A stretch of 64,000 nt of DNA from Evansella caseinilytica (lineage in GTDB: Bacteria > Bacillota > Bacilli > Bacillales > Salisediminibacteriaceae). Under the pieces are notes generated by a model, which worked only from the letters and a program-made list of their open reading frames with translations, made no database searches and was not told the origin of the DNA. Below are positions 37,601-46,222 of the stretch, one piece after another. The position numbers and the translations under genes were made by a program. How positions within the stretch are numbered: position 1 is the stretch's first letter; each line of letters starts with the position of its first letter. The stretch lies in the NCBI RefSeq assembly GCF_900107275.1, contig NZ_FNPI01000003.1, forward strand, positions 248,001-312,000, in the 5' to 3' direction.

Positions 37601-38112
37601 CCTCCTCCGCCTAATGCTGCTTTAATAATAAAAGGAAAACCATGTTTTTCTGCAAATTCTTCCACTTCGTCTAAATGGGAAACGGGACCGTCGCTGCCAG
37701 GTATCACAGGAATACCGGCTTCGATAGCTGTTTTTCTTGCCTGGACTTTATCACCGAACATGCGCAAATGCTCAATGGCAGGTCCGATAAAAATAATTCC
37801 TTCTTCCTCACACCGCCTGGCAAACTCAATGTTTTCGGATAAAAAACCGTAGCCTGGATGAATGGCATCCACATCATTGCGCTTTGCAATTTCGATAATG
37901 CCTTCGATATCCAAATACGCATCGATCGGTTTTTTTCCTTCGCCTACTAAATAAGCTTCATCGGCCTTGTAGCGGTGATACGCCCCTGCATCTTCTTTCG
38001 AATAAATCGCAACTGTCCGAATGTTCAGCTCCGTGCAGGCGCGAAAAACCCTGATGGCAATTTCCCCCCGGTTCGCCGCCAATACTTTTTTGATTTTATC
38101 CAGTCGCACCAA
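34666..38112 (-). CDS. pyc: Pyruvate carboxylase
   Basis: Biotin enzyme that carboxylates pyruvate to oxaloacetate (anaplerosis). Full-length single chain of 1148 residues. Domains: biotin carboxylase/ATP-grasp (about 1-455, with KAALGGGGRGMRIV and HPGYGFLSEN), carboxyltransferase (about 530-830, TDTTFRDAHQSLLATR, HLHTHDTSGNG), PYC/OADA allosteric part, and C-terminal biotinyl domain with ESMKMET (biotinylated Lys about 1114). TTG start at 38112 after AGGAGGG. In B. subtilis ftsW lies just upstream; here a repeat is found instead. Confidence 0.97.
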   Translation of the reverse strand: MVRLDKIKKVLAANRGEIAIRVFRACTELNIRTVAIYSKEDAGAYHRYKADEAYLVGEGKKPIDAYLDIEGIIEIAKRNDVDAIHPGYGFLSENIEFARRCEEEGIIFIGPAIEHLRMFGDKVQARKTAIEAGIPVIPGSDGPVSHLDEVEEFAEKHGFPFIIKAALGGGGRGMRIVRSMADVKESFERARSEAKAAFGNDEVYLEKFVENPKHIEVQIVGDQFGNIVHLYERDCSVQRRHQKVVEVAPSVSLSETGREKICDAALQLMKKIDYVNAGTVEFLVTAEEEFYFIEVNPRIQVEHTITEMVTGIDIVQSQIFVADGKSLHSPDMGIPTQGSIALNGYAIQCRVTTEDPQNQFMPDTGRLMTYRSGGGFGVRLDAGNGFQGAVISPHYDSLLVKVSTWALHFESAVKKMVRNLREFRIRGIKTNIAFLENVVQHEKFINGEYDTSFIDMTPELFVFPKRRDRGTKMLSYIGHTTVNGYPGIQRKKKPVYEKRRFPKVNYLDPIPEGTKQRLDQGGPEALADWIKAQSGVLLTDTTFRDAHQSLLATRVRTADLKGIAEPTARMIPNLFSMEMWGGATFDVSMRFLYEDPWKRLILLREKMPNVLFQMLLRASNAVGYKNYPDNLIGEFVEKSAEAGIDVFRIFDSLNWVKGMVPAIEAVRKTGKVAEAAMCYTGDILDSSRPKYNLDYYLQLAKELEQAGAHILGIKDMAGLLKPQAAYELISALKDAVNIPIHLHTHDTSGNGIFTYARAIDAGVDIVDTAIGSMAGLTSQPSMNSLYHALNGHQRQPKLEMDKVEQLNSYWEDTRKYYHDFESGMVAPHSEIYAHEMPGGQYSNLQQQAKAVGLGERWDDVKKMYRTVNDMFGDIVKVTPSSKVVGDMALFMVQNHLTEADIYERGDTLDFPDSVVELFQGYLGQPYQGFPSKLQAIILKGKSPITERPGELLEAVDFEQIKAALYEKLDRQATDHDVISYALYPKVFLDYEEIIAKYGDVSVLDTLTFFYGLRLGEEIEVEIEKGKTLIVKLVSIGEAQKDGTRIIYFELNGQPREIIVRDENVESAVIQKVKADKNNGKQIGASMPGTVVKTLVEKGDKVKKGDHLIITESMKMETTVQAPLDGTIKQLYVANGEAIQAGDLLVEFE

Positions 38113-38250
38113 ATTGGTTCCCTCCTAACTAAACAGCAGTTTCGTATATCCAGAACTACTAGATTTATCATATCACTTCATCGAAGGCTTTTCATTAAAT
38201 AGTGAGCATTCAAAAAGATCGCTTTTTATCTTGCTTTTCGAATTCTTATA

Positions 38251-38396
38251 GAGCGTGTTCAAAAAGGCAATGGTTCTACTCGATGCGCCCGACTGCGAGA
38301 AAACCACTCACAGCCGGGCTGAAAAGAATGCATCGGCTTCACTCATTATATCGTGTTTGTTCAAAAAGATAAAAAATGATCTTTTTGAACAAGCAC
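38251..38396 (+). mobile_element. MITE-like family A copy between ylaN and pyc, flanked by TTATA
   Basis: 146 bp, GAGCGTGTTCAAAAAGG to GAACAAGCAC, with TTATA at 38246-38250 and 38397-38401. A further end fragment (ATTCAAAAAGATCGCTTTTT) lies just left at 38208-38227, so this spot was hit more than once. Confidence 0.8.
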
Positions 38397-38406
38397 TTAT
38401 ATAAAA

Positions 38407-38436
38407 AACCAAACGCCGGGTGAAAAACGTTTGGTT
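38407..38436 (-). terminator. Terminator after ylaN
   Basis: AACCAAACG (38407-38415) pairs with CGTTTGGTT (38428-38436); a T-run follows on the minus strand. Confidence 0.85.
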
Positions 38437-38443
38437 AAAAAAA

Positions 38444-38725
38444 TTATTTTTTTGTACTCGCTTCATGCAATGCAGTTAATTGTCTTTCTAATTGATCCAG
38501 TAATTTTTTGCCTTCCTCTTCCTGAATTAACTGAAGACGAATAGCAAAATCAATCTCTCTGGACAAACCGAACATTTGTGTATCTAAAACTTCCTCGTAA
38601 AGAGGACATTGCGGCATGGTTAAATTGGCCATTTGCACTTCGATCAGTTTCAGGATTTTTTCGGCATCTTCCTTCAGAAGAGCATAAGCCTTCTCGCTCT
38701 GTCCGGATAGGGTTTCAACTGGCAA
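38444..38725 (-). CDS. ylaN: YlaN, Fur-associated iron-responsive protein
   Basis: 93 residues from TTG 38725 (GGAGGG 6 nt upstream), exactly the family length; longer readings have no ribosome site. Helical protein with [40 protein letters not shown]-type core (in pieces: [26 protein letters not shown]). In B. subtilis and S. aureus YlaN matters under iron limitation and acts on Fur. Located downstream of glsA. Confidence 0.93.
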   Translation of the reverse strand: MPVETLSGQSEKAYALLKEDAEKILKLIEVQMANLTMPQCPLYEEVLDTQMFGLSREIDFAIRLQLIQEEEGKKLLDQLERQLTALHEASTKK

Positions 38726-38819
38726 CGGAATCCCTCCTCCTCTGTGTGTAAAAACTCTCTTATTATTTATATTATCTTTTCCACTGTAAAAATGCAATAG
38801 ATGCATTTTTCATCCCCTT

Positions 38820-39752
38820 TTAAAAAATACTTAAATTCCACGTCTTCGAAATTGCCTCTAATAAATGCATTCCGGCAATGCTGTTTCCTTTATCATCGAG
38901 AGCCGGTCCGTAAATTCCGATTCCCGGGCCATGAGGTACGGACGCCATGATTCCTCCGGAAACTCCGCTCTTCGCCGGGATGCCGACCCGGATTGCGAAC
39001 TCGCCGGAGGCATTATACATGCCGCACGTTACCATGAACGTTTTGATAACTCTGGAAACCGAGAGCGGAATGATCTCCTTCCCGGTCTCCGCCGCTTTCC
39101 CTTCATTTGCAATCACATAGCCGATCTTCGCCAAATCCTTGCAATTCATTTCAATCGCACATTGCTTTGTGTACAGTTCGAGCAGTTGCTCCACTGGTTC
39201 ATCAATAACGCCATGCTGTTTCATAAAGTAGCATAAGGAGCGATTTAAATGAGCGGTATCATATTCCGACTCCGCTACGACTTCATTGTAATTTATCTCG
39301 CTATTTCCCGTTAAGTTGCGGATAAAACCGAGCAACCGGGCAAGCCGCTCCTCCACGTCGGCGCCTTTCAGCATCGAGGTGACAGCTAAAGCGCCGGCGT
39401 TAATCATTGGGTTTAACGGCTTTGATGGGGAATGGGTTTCCAGCTTGATCATCGAGTTAAACGGGTCTCCCGTCGGCTCCATACCAACCTTTGAAAAAAC
39501 CGCTTCCTCCCCGGATTCCATCAAAGCTAAAGCAAGGGTCAGCACCTTGGAAATGCTCTGAAGAGTGAAAGTTTCTTCAACATTTCCCGCTTCAGCACAT
39601 GTAGCCTGTCCTTGATAAATAGCGGCAGACAAGGCATCGGCTTTGGCCAGCTTCAACGCCGGAATATAGTCGGCAACTTTTCCGTGCTTCGTGAGTTGCT
39701 TCGCTTCCACGACAAGTGCATCCAGCAAATACAGATCGTGACAGATCATCAT
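38820..39752 (-). CDS. glsA: Glutaminase (YlaM/GlsA2 type)
   Basis: 310 residues, beta-lactamase-like serine-dependent glutaminase: L-glutamine to glutamate + ammonia. Seen: [16 protein letters not shown] (SxxK, about 62-77), [12 protein letters not shown] and [26 protein letters not shown] 39752 after AGGAGGAAATGA (a second ATG follows directly). Confidence 0.95.
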   Translation of the reverse strand: MMICHDLYLLDALVVEAKQLTKHGKVADYIPALKLAKADALSAAIYQGQATCAEAGNVEETFTLQSISKVLTLALALMESGEEAVFSKVGMEPTGDPFNSMIKLETHSPSKPLNPMINAGALAVTSMLKGADVEERLARLLGFIRNLTGNSEINYNEVVAESEYDTAHLNRSLCYFMKQHGVIDEPVEQLLELYTKQCAIEMNCKDLAKIGYVIANEGKAAETGKEIIPLSVSRVIKTFMVTCGMYNASGEFAIRVGIPAKSGVSGGIMASVPHGPGIGIYGPALDDKGNSIAGMHLLEAISKTWNLSIF

Positions 39753-39863
39753 TCATTTCCTCCTGAGTTCTTTAAACTTCGCATCCTAAACTTCACCAGT
39801 ATTCGCGTGACATTCTGACGGTTTCCCTCTATACTTGATGTGTAAAATGAAAGGAGCGATAAC

Positions 39864-40358
39864 GTGTCTAACTTCATTTTAACCATTAATGGGAGCGTAA
39901 AATACACGATAACCATCGATCCTGGAGTATGGATTTTTGATGAGCGGAAAGTGGACCTTGATACATATTTTTCTCAGGAGCGAGTAAACACGGAAGATCT
40001 GGAAGTGGAGAAATTAGCCAAAGCGTGGAGTTTACATCGCCAGGAAGGAGCCGCCGCCTTGACTAACGGTAACCGCTTTACCGGAAGTAAAAAAGAGTTG
40101 ACGGAAAAATCATTCGGAATACCGCTGTACCCGTTCATCAACAACGCAGCCCCGCTGGAAGTCGCAGCAACGGTTGTGTTCAAACGGAAAAACGGAGAAG
40201 ATTTCCGTTGTTCTTTAGACGAAGCAAAGCAGGCTATCCTAGGATTTTCACATAAAGGAAAGCCATTATTGGAAGACGGGCCGGTCCATTTTTATTTTGG
40301 CAACGGCACTAATAAGGATAGACCGGTGAAGAACATCATTGATATTGTTGTGGAATAA
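39864..40358 (+). CDS. ylaL: YlaL family protein
   Basis: 164 residues from GTG 39864 (AAAGGAGCG site). The start region FILTINGSVKYTITIDPGVWIFDERKVDL (here SVKYTITIDPGVWIFDERK) is the YlaL signature. Some databases call the family a peptidyl-prolyl isomerase, but I see no motif that supports it. Divergent from glsA. Confidence 0.78.
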   Translation: MSNFILTINGSVKYTITIDPGVWIFDERKVDLDTYFSQERVNTEDLEVEKLAKAWSLHRQEGAAALTNGNRFTGSKKELTEKSFGIPLYPFINNAAPLEVAATVVFKRKNGEDFRCSLDEAKQAILGFSHKGKPLLEDGPVHFYFGNGTNKDRPVKNIIDIVVE

Positions 40359-40443
40359 AAGATAGTTGATGGGATGTCTCAAAGACGACCTAAAAGCAAC
40401 AAAGTATACCGTAAGAGCCAAGTGAAAAAACACACAGATTATA

Positions 40444-40486
40444 GTGGGAGTCTCAAAAGGGTGTTTTTTCCTTTTGAGACTCCCAC
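40444..40486. terminator. 17-bp perfect TCTCAAAAGG-type terminator
   Basis: GTGGGAGTCTCAAAAGG (40444-40460) pairs perfectly with 40470-40486. It lies between convergent ylaL and ylaK. Confidence 0.8.
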
Positions 40487-40585
40487 GAAGCAATGAGCCA
40501 CACTTCACCGAGAAGCTGCGAGATGGCACAATGAGACAGCAGTGCAATACTGGCAGAGGAAGAGACAAGTACGGCGCCATTGCCC
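40487..40585. repeat. Degenerate long-type family A remnant
   Basis: GAAGCAATGAG, GATGGCACAATGAGACAGC, GGCAGAGGAAGAGACAAG and GCCATTGCC follow one another as in the long family A forms, but with many changes and no clean ends. The rest of the 324-nt ylaL-ylaK gap holds nothing recognisable. Confidence 0.5.
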
Positions 40586-40682
40586 TGATATTTTTTTATC
40601 GTTTTGGCTTTTGACACCGCCCCCTCTACTGGCGGCTGAGCAACCATGCGGATGGAGGCATTCCCTTTAAGACTGCGCACGA

Positions 40683-42014
40683 TTACAGCAGGTCTGCGGC
40701 CATTTGCGCGAGATTGGATCGTTCTCCTTTTTGCAACTTCACATGCCCTGTCTCAGACAGATTTTTTAACCGCTCGGCTACATATGTTAATCCGTTTGTA
40801 TATTCATCCAGATAAGGATGATCAATTTGTTTTGGATCCCCCATTAAGACAATCTTGCTACCTTCCCCGACCCTCGTCAAGATCGTTTTTACTTCATGCT
40901 TTGTTAAATTTTGCGCCTCATCGATGATGATAAATTGATCAGGGATGCTTCTTCCTCTGATATATGTCAGTGCCTCGACCTGAATCGAACCCATACCGGC
41001 GAGGATTTTTTCTAATTCTCCCGGCTTTTTCGTATTAAATAAATATTCCAGATTATCGAATATCGGCTGCATCCACGGACGTAATTTCTCCTCTTTTTCC
41101 CCTGGTAAATAGCCGATATCCTTTCCTACCGGCACTACCGGCCGGGCAACTAACAGCTTTTTATATTTCTGCAAGTCCTCCGTCTGGGAAAGACCGGCCG
41201 CCAAAGACAATAATGTTTTGCCTGTTCCGGCTTTGCCGCCCAGGGTCACTAAAGGAATGTCATCCCTATTTAATAATTCTAGGGCCATTCGCTGTTGAAC
41301 ATTTCTTGCTCTTATCCCCCAGACAGCCTCGTCCTGCGGCTGGAACAGATGAATCCATTCCGCATCTTTACCGGCAATTCCGAGAGCGGAGCGGGATGAC
41401 TTCAACCGGTCTTTAAAAATAAAGAACTGATTAGGATAACACGTCGTTACTCCTGCTTCCGTTACATGTATTTTTTTCCCGCCGTAAAAGCGGTCAAGCA
41501 ATTCCGCCGTAACAAACCGCTCCTCATACCCGGGATACATGCGCTCGTCCTGAATCACACGATCGCTTAAAAAATCTTCTGCATATATACCTAAAGCATC
41601 CGCTTTCACCCGTAGTAATGCGTCTTTGCTTACCAGTGTGATCTGCCTGCCTGATTGGATTTTTTCTTCTTCCAGACTCATGTTCAAAGCGACAGCCAAG
41701 ATTCGGTTATCATTGGTCGTTTCAAAAAAATGAGCTTTCATCTTCTCAAAGGAGCGGTGATTCAGTTCCACCCGTAAGCTTCCGCCGTTTAACAGCGGAA
41801 CACCCTCATGCAGCTTCCCTTTTTCCCGAAGCTCATCAATCATCCGGGCAACATACCTGGCATTTCTCCCTACTTCATCCATATTTCGCTTTTTTGAATC
41901 CACTTCCTCTAGTACAACGGCCGGAATAATCACTTCGTTCTGATCAAAGGCATAGATTGCCAGCGGATCTTGCAGCAGAACGTTCGTATCCAAAATATAT
42001 CGTCGTTTAATCAA
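40683..42014 (-). CDS. ylaK: YlaK, PIN-PhoH fusion ATPase
   Basis: 443 residues from TTG 42014 (AGGAGGAG site). N-terminal PIN/VapC-type RNase domain (about 3-145: YILDTNVLLQDP, EEVDSKKRN, TNDNRILAVAL) and a C-terminal PhoH ATPase (about 235-440: GKAGTGKTLLSLAAG with Lys near 266, FIIIDEAQNLT, VLMGDPKQIDHP). The PhoH2-type arrangement suggests an RNA helicase/RNase. Next to ylaJ and ylaL as in B. subtilis. Confidence 0.93.
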   Translation of the reverse strand: MIKRRYILDTNVLLQDPLAIYAFDQNEVIIPAVVLEEVDSKKRNMDEVGRNARYVARMIDELREKGKLHEGVPLLNGGSLRVELNHRSFEKMKAHFFETTNDNRILAVALNMSLEEEKIQSGRQITLVSKDALLRVKADALGIYAEDFLSDRVIQDERMYPGYEERFVTAELLDRFYGGKKIHVTEAGVTTCYPNQFFIFKDRLKSSRSALGIAGKDAEWIHLFQPQDEAVWGIRARNVQQRMALELLNRDDIPLVTLGGKAGTGKTLLSLAAGLSQTEDLQKYKKLLVARPVVPVGKDIGYLPGEKEEKLRPWMQPIFDNLEYLFNTKKPGELEKILAGMGSIQVEALTYIRGRSIPDQFIIIDEAQNLTKHEVKTILTRVGEGSKIVLMGDPKQIDHPYLDEYTNGLTYVAERLKNLSETGHVKLQKGERSNLAQMAADLL

Positions 42015-42153
42015 CTTCTCTCCTCCTACGGCCAGATGATCTCCTTTTTGAACCGCATTTTTCTTCAGTTACTACAATGTATGTGCGCTCGTATAAAGAT
42101 AGACGCTTAAACGAACAATAGAAAATAACAACAGCTCCAGGAGGTGGGATTCG

Positions 42154-42753
42154 ATGACTGGAAAACGGATAATACTTGCAAGTTTATTCCTTTTGACAAC
42201 TGCATGTCAGCCTCAGAATAATGATGCCGAGGAGCAGCAAACAGCAGAAGGACAAGCCGGTGGCTACGCCGCTTCTGAATTGGAAGCTCCGGAGGACATT
42301 GCCGAGCATTTGGCCCAATTATGTACAAACATTCCTGATGTGGACCGGGCGACGGCGATTGTTATCGGGCCTTATGCCCTCGTTGGTATCGACGTCAAAG
42401 GCGACATCGATCAATCGGAAGTGGGTGCCATTAAATATCAAGCCGCAGAAGCGCTGGCAGATGACCCACACGGGGCGGCGGCGGCCGTCACTGCCGATCC
42501 CGATATCATGCAACGGATTGAAGAAATGCGTGATGAAATGGGGCAAGGACGCCCGATAGCAGCGATTGCCAATGAGCTTGGTGACATCATCGGCAGAATA
42601 ATACCGATTGTACCAGGAGATGAGCACCGGCGCGGTGAAGATCCGGAGGAAGTGAATGACAAGAGAATGTCATCTGAAGAAGAAAAGCAATTAAACGACA
42701 TTCAAAACGAGCAGAGCAAAGGGGAAATGAAACGCAGCGGTAGCAATCGCTAA
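42154..42753 (+). CDS. ylaJ: YlaJ, YhcN/YlaJ family sporulation lipoprotein
   Basis: 199 residues. Signal peptide with lipobox TTAC (Cys about 18), then the YhcN/YlaJ domain (about 50-150, VDRATAIVIGPYALVGIDVKG) and an acidic, charged tail. Members of this family are spore-associated lipoproteins. ATG 42154 with AGGAGGTGGG. Confidence 0.92.
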   Translation: MTGKRIILASLFLLTTACQPQNNDAEEQQTAEGQAGGYAASELEAPEDIAEHLAQLCTNIPDVDRATAIVIGPYALVGIDVKGDIDQSEVGAIKYQAAEALADDPHGAAAAVTADPDIMQRIEEMRDEMGQGRPIAAIANELGDIIGRIIPIVPGDEHRRGEDPEEVNDKRMSSEEEKQLNDIQNEQSKGEMKRSGSNR

Positions 42754-42771
42754 CATTTCCTTTTTTCAGAA

Positions 42772-42813
42772 GGGGTGACTCAAAGCAGCAAATAATAGCT
42801 TTTGAGCCACCCC
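42772..42813. terminator. Bidirectional terminator (CTCAAA type)
   Basis: GGGGTGACTCAAA (42772-42784) pairs with TTTGAGCCACCCC (42801-42813) between convergent ylaJ and the FMN-barrel gene. Confidence 0.75.
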
Positions 42814-42835
42814 GATTTATACGGTTGTCCCTTGA

Positions 42836-43291
42836 TTATTCTCTTTTTATCGCAGTCATTACTTGATTATCCAGTTTTTCCGCCGCTTCCCGATCATATG
42901 TTTTTTCATACTTCGGTTCTGCCGTTATTCTTGAGCCGTAGAACATAACATCGCGGACTTCCTCCACCGTCAGTTCCACCAGCGCCAGCTTTAGCGGGAC
43001 ATCCTTCATCTGTTCTTCAAGAATCAGCGCTCTCCCGGAAATAGAGTATGTAGAGCCAGCACCGATTAATGTCAGCGCTGCACGAGACTGTTTTTTGATG
43101 TTTTCGATGATGCGTGATCGATTGTCCACCGAAAAGCGAATCGCTTTCTCATCAACGGCGTATAGCCACGAGATAGCGTTAACGTTTGGACCCCCATGCT
43201 CGTAATCGATGGTAGACAGTGTGACAAAATGCTCTTGTTTTAATAAAGGCAGCAACTCTTCCGTCAATCTATCCTCCACTTGATTTGCCAT
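42836..43291 (-). CDS. Pyridoxamine 5'-phosphate oxidase-like FMN-binding protein
   Basis: 151 residues, split-barrel fold: HFVTLSTIDYEHGGPNVNAISWLYA at the N-terminus (use as HFVTLSTIDYEHGGPNVNA), then RFSVDNRSRIIENIKKQSRAAL, typical of the small flavin-binding PNPOx-like group. Probable reductase or flavin/heme-binding protein; substrate unknown. It is not in this position in B. subtilis. Confidence 0.75.
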   Translation of the reverse strand: MANQVEDRLTEELLPLLKQEHFVTLSTIDYEHGGPNVNAISWLYAVDEKAIRFSVDNRSRIIENIKKQSRAALTLIGAGSTYSISGRALILEEQMKDVPLKLALVELTVEEVRDVMFYGSRITAEPKYEKTYDREAAEKLDNQVMTAIKRE

Positions 43292-43382
43292 GCTGCGTCT
43301 CCCCTTTCATCATGGTTTTCATTAGAAGCTTAGCGGAAAGCCAAACCACCCTCGGCGTTATCATGCGCTGCTCATTCCAACG

Positions 43383-43423
43383 CCTGTTCAAAAAGATAAA
43401 AAGCGATCTTTTGAAACATACAC
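43383..43423 (+). repeat. Family A right-end hairpin fragment
   Basis: CTGTTCAAAAAGATAAAAAG then CGATCTTTTGAAACATACAC: right end of family A only, with one base lost in the second arm. Confidence 0.6.
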
Positions 43424-43590
43424 TTATAATATACCTTCTTTTTCCTTAAGATAAAACCGTTCTTGTGAAATCACACAAGAAAAATCTGTTTTCAGCCCAG
43501 TTGATGAAAGTTTTTTATTTCTGAAAGGAATTTAGCCAATACTATGGAATATAGGTTAAAATACCCGTATCTTTAAAGGGGGAAAAATAA

Positions 43591-43944
43591 ATGAATCACG
43601 AGCGGGATACGAAAGAATTAGAACGTTTGCTGAAGGAATTGCAAACATACACAAGAAGTCTGGAAAAAGCCGAACAGCTTGACCGGCGGTTAGAAAAAAT
43701 ATCATGGGCACTTGAGAAGTCAAAAATAAATGATGTATTATTAAATTATACAAACCCGAAGCGGGTGTTTTTCATCAATATCCTCGTCGGAATCGGCCGC
43801 GGATTAGGATTGACCATCGGTACAGTGATCGTCTTATCCTTGTTGGGCCTTCTACTGCGACAGTTTGTAGACGTTCCCCTCATCGGCGAGTGGATCAGCA
43901 ATATTTTGGATTATGTAGAAATGAATCAAAACAGCCCTTCTTAG
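43591..43944 (+). CDS. DUF5665-like small membrane protein
   Basis: 117 residues. N-terminal charged helix (about 1-45, ELERLLKELQTYTRSLEKAEQ), the block NDVLLNYTNPKRVFFINILVGIGRGLG (here NPKRVFFINILVGIGRGLG), one or two membrane helices (about 62-95), C-terminal amphipathic tail. It resembles the DUF5665 family. Function unknown. AAAGGGGG ribosome site. Confidence 0.65.
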   Translation: MNHERDTKELERLLKELQTYTRSLEKAEQLDRRLEKISWALEKSKINDVLLNYTNPKRVFFINILVGIGRGLGLTIGTVIVLSLLGLLLRQFVDVPLIGEWISNILDYVEMNQNSPS

Positions 43945-44017
43945 GCTATGAACGGTCGGAGCCAGGCTCCCGTTTATCGAGATAACTTTAGGTTTTTTAA
44001 TTTATGTGAGGTGACAT

Positions 44018-44224
44018 ATGAGAGTAAAATGCGTGATTTGCGATAAAATCGAGACGTTGAATGACCATTCTCCACTGGCAAAAAGGCTCCGAAACCGACC
44101 AATCCATACATATATGTGCGATGAATGTTTTGAGCGGATTGAAGCAAGAACGAATGAACGTAAAGCAACGGGCAAATTCAAGCTGTATTCAAAAAAAGAA
44201 CGAGAAGATGAATGGATTTTATAA
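44018..44224 (+). CDS. ylaI: YlaI family zinc-finger-like protein
   Basis: 68 residues with CVICDK (5-10) and CDECFERI (about 36-43), two CxxC knuckles that likely bind zinc. Whole length matches YlaI. GAGGTGA site before ATG 44018. Function unknown. Confidence 0.9.
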   Translation: MRVKCVICDKIETLNDHSPLAKRLRNRPIHTYMCDECFERIEARTNERKATGKFKLYSKKEREDEWIL

Positions 44225-44267
44225 GTGTTTGTTCGTATTCACAAAGCGGCAGAACGGCAGAAAAAAA

Positions 44268-44300
44268 ATCATTGGATGAGTGATTTCTCCTCCAATGATT
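44268..44300 (-). terminator. Terminator after ylaH
   Basis: AATCATTGGA (44268-44277) pairs with TCCAATGATT (44291-44300); eight T follow on the minus strand. Confidence 0.88.
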
Positions 44301-44305
44301 CCGCT

Positions 44306-44647
44306 TTATTTTTCCGCAGCAGCGCCTTCTTCCTGTTTGTGACGACGCAACTGGATTTTGTAAATACCAAGCACCACGGCAGCTACAAAAAGCGATTCGA
44401 TGATCGGCAGGCTGAATGCCAAAAAAGTAATAGCGACATTTCCGATCAGCATAAGAATGTAGACCATCACCGTCTTCAAGAACACCAGCTTCCGGGCAAA
44501 GCCTAAGTTGAACACGATCACCGTCAGGATGTTCAAAATGATATACAGCATGGTATAAGCAAAAACAAAGTTCTCCGGATCTGTAGCACCCAGCCATTGG
44601 GCTATCGGCGTCATTCTCGGTTCTACGTTTACTGCTGATAAGATCAT
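44306..44647 (-). CDS. ylaH: YlaH family membrane protein
   Basis: 113 residues from ATG 44647 (AAAGGAG site); upstream in-frame Met codons lack a site. Three membrane helices (about 28-48, 51-70, 74-96) and a basic-acidic tail. FVFAYTMLYIILNILTVIVFNLGFARKL (here YTMLYIILNILTVIVFNLGF) is the YlaH core. Function unknown. Confidence 0.87.
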   Translation of the reverse strand: MILSAVNVEPRMTPIAQWLGATDPENFVFAYTMLYIILNILTVIVFNLGFARKLVFLKTVMVYILMLIGNVAITFLAFSLPIIESLFVAAVVLGIYKIQLRRHKQEEGAAAEK

Positions 44648-44779
44648 AAACGTTCTCCTTTCATTAGAAAAGCGCAGGAAAAACTTATTTCTTTTCATCT
44701 ATTCCTTTTTTCTATAACTGATTATATCATATCCATTTTGCAAAGGTTGTTTACAAGCTTGCCAATACGAGGAGGTATC

Positions 44780-44974
44780 ATGTTGGAATCGTTTAACTGG
44801 AAAGCCTTTTTGCTCGCTATCCTTGGAATCAGCGGACTTGTCGGCATCGGCATCGGGTTGTCCGAAAACAGCTTGGTGGTTATTGCTGGCTCTGTTCTCC
44901 TGTCCGTCGCTTCGATCGGCATCGGGTTCAGCCAAAAGAGCAAAGGAACGAAGAAGCAACGAGCGGACACCTGA
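44780..44974 (+). CDS. ylaF: YlaF family (DUF5325) membrane protein
   Basis: 64 residues from ATG 44780 (GGAGG site). Two membrane helices (about 6-25 and 29-48) and a basic tail QKSKGTKKQR. Function unknown. Confidence 0.82.
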   Translation: MLESFNWKAFLLAILGISGLVGIGIGLSENSLVVIAGSVLLSVASIGIGFSQKSKGTKKQRADT

Positions 44975-44998
44975 CCCTGTCATTTGTCCAACCGGATC

Positions 44999-45037
44999 AA
45001 GGATGCCGCAAGCTGACATTTCTGCTTGCGGCATCCT
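44999..45037 (+). terminator. Terminator after ylaF
   Basis: AAGGATGCCGCAAG (44999-45012) pairs perfectly with CTTGCGGCATCCTT (45024-45037), followed by TTCC. Confidence 0.88.
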
Positions 45038-45058
45038 TTTCCATATCCTGGCGTTGAG

Positions 45059-45107
45059 CAACGTGACGATGAGATTCGCAGGCGCTGTTTCCCGCACTTT
45101 TTGAACT
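45059..45107 (-). repeat. Family B left-end fragment
   Basis: The minus strand reads GTTCAAAAAGTGCGGGAAAC and GCGCCTGCGAATCTCATCG, the first 48 bp of family B; the rest is missing. It lies between convergent ylaF and yktC. Confidence 0.7.
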
Positions 45108-45139
45108 TCACCTACACAATGATTGTTCAAAAATCCCGT

Positions 45140-45919
45140 TTATTTATTGATAATGCTCAAAACATCTTGATAGATGGAAGGCTTGGCCGCCAGGAATGTA
45201 TCCTTCTCAAGAAAAGTCAGTTCACTCCCCTTGTCATTCGTCATTATCCCGCCAACCTCTTTCAGAATGACGCTGCCGCCGGCGATGTCCCAAGGAGCCA
45301 AATTGTGGCTGATATAAGCGTCAAGTCTTCCGGCTGCAACATAAGCGATTTCCAATGCGGCCGAGCCGTATGTTCTTATGCCTCTCGCTTTTCTCACCAG
45401 TTCCTCCAAGCGGCGATCGTTAATAATCCACCCGGCATTTATGCTTAAGATCGCTTCATTTAACGGGCTTTCAATTAGCCGCGGCAATGGCGCGCCGTTC
45501 AAAAATGCCCCTCGGCCTTTCCGGCTTGTAAAGAGCTCGTCGCCCATCACATCATAAACAATTCCGATCATTCCCTCGCCTTCTTGAAAAATTCCGAGCG
45601 ATATTGCAAAAAATCTTTCCTGATGCACAAAATTCATTGTTCCATCGATAGGATCCAATATCCAGACAACACCGGTCAAATCTTTTACCGCTTGCGCAGA
45701 ACCTTCTTCCCCCATTAATCGATGGTCGGGAAAGGCTGCCGCCAGCTTTTCTTGAAAGAAATTTTCCACCCCTTTATCAACGTCTGTTACTAAATCATCC
45801 TGATCTGCCTTCGTTGATATTTGAAAGGACTCTTTCATCTTCACTAATATGTACTCCCTCGCTTCCTTTGTCCAATCGAGGGCTGTTTCATAAATTTCAT
45901 CCCAATTAATCGTTGCCAT
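45140..45919 (-). CDS. yktC: Inositol-1-monophosphatase family protein (SuhB/YktC)
   Basis: 259 residues. Mg-dependent sugar phosphatase fold with MGEEG (about 67-71), WILDPIDGTMNFVH (metal-binding, about 83-96) and WDIAGG (about 205-210). Likely myo-inositol-1-phosphate or FBP/NADP phosphatase activity; substrate not decidable from sequence. ATG 45919 with GAGGAGG. Confidence 0.92.
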   Translation of the reverse strand: MATINWDEIYETALDWTKEAREYILVKMKESFQISTKADQDDLVTDVDKGVENFFQEKLAAAFPDHRLMGEEGSAQAVKDLTGVVWILDPIDGTMNFVHQERFFAISLGIFQEGEGMIGIVYDVMGDELFTSRKGRGAFLNGAPLPRLIESPLNEAILSINAGWIINDRRLEELVRKARGIRTYGSAALEIAYVAAGRLDAYISHNLAPWDIAGGSVILKEVGGIMTNDKGSELTFLEKDTFLAAKPSIYQDVLSIINK

Positions 45920-45946
45920 GCTGCGTCCTCCTCATTAAGGATATAA

Positions 45947-46092
45947 GAGTCTGTTCAAAAAGGCAATGGTTCCGCCCGATGCAACCAGCTACGAGAAAAC
46001 CACTCATAGCCGGTTTGAAAGGAATGCACCGGCTTTACTCATTGCATCGTGTATGTTCAAAAAGATAAAAAGCGATCTTTTTGAACATACAC
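45947..46092 (+). mobile_element. MITE-like family A copy upstream of yktC
   Basis: 146 bp, GAGTCTGTTCAAAAAGG to GAACATACAC. Flanks TATAA (45942-45946) and GATAA (46093-46097) differ in one base, so the duplication has decayed. Confidence 0.75.
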
Positions 46093-46188
46093 GATAAGAA
46101 TCATCATTTACTTCCCTTATATATCACAATCTGTCGCCAACAAGCAAACAGATTGCTAGCGGCAGGGACAGAAATGCCATGCGGAAAG

Positions 46189-46222
46189 CCAAAAAAGTGA
46201 ACCTCTAAGGCTCACTTTTTTA
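46189..46222 (-). terminator. Terminator overlapping the ykzI stop
   Basis: AAAAAAGTGA pairs with TCACTTTTTT, with a CC/GG inner pair around a short loop. Confidence 0.7.
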
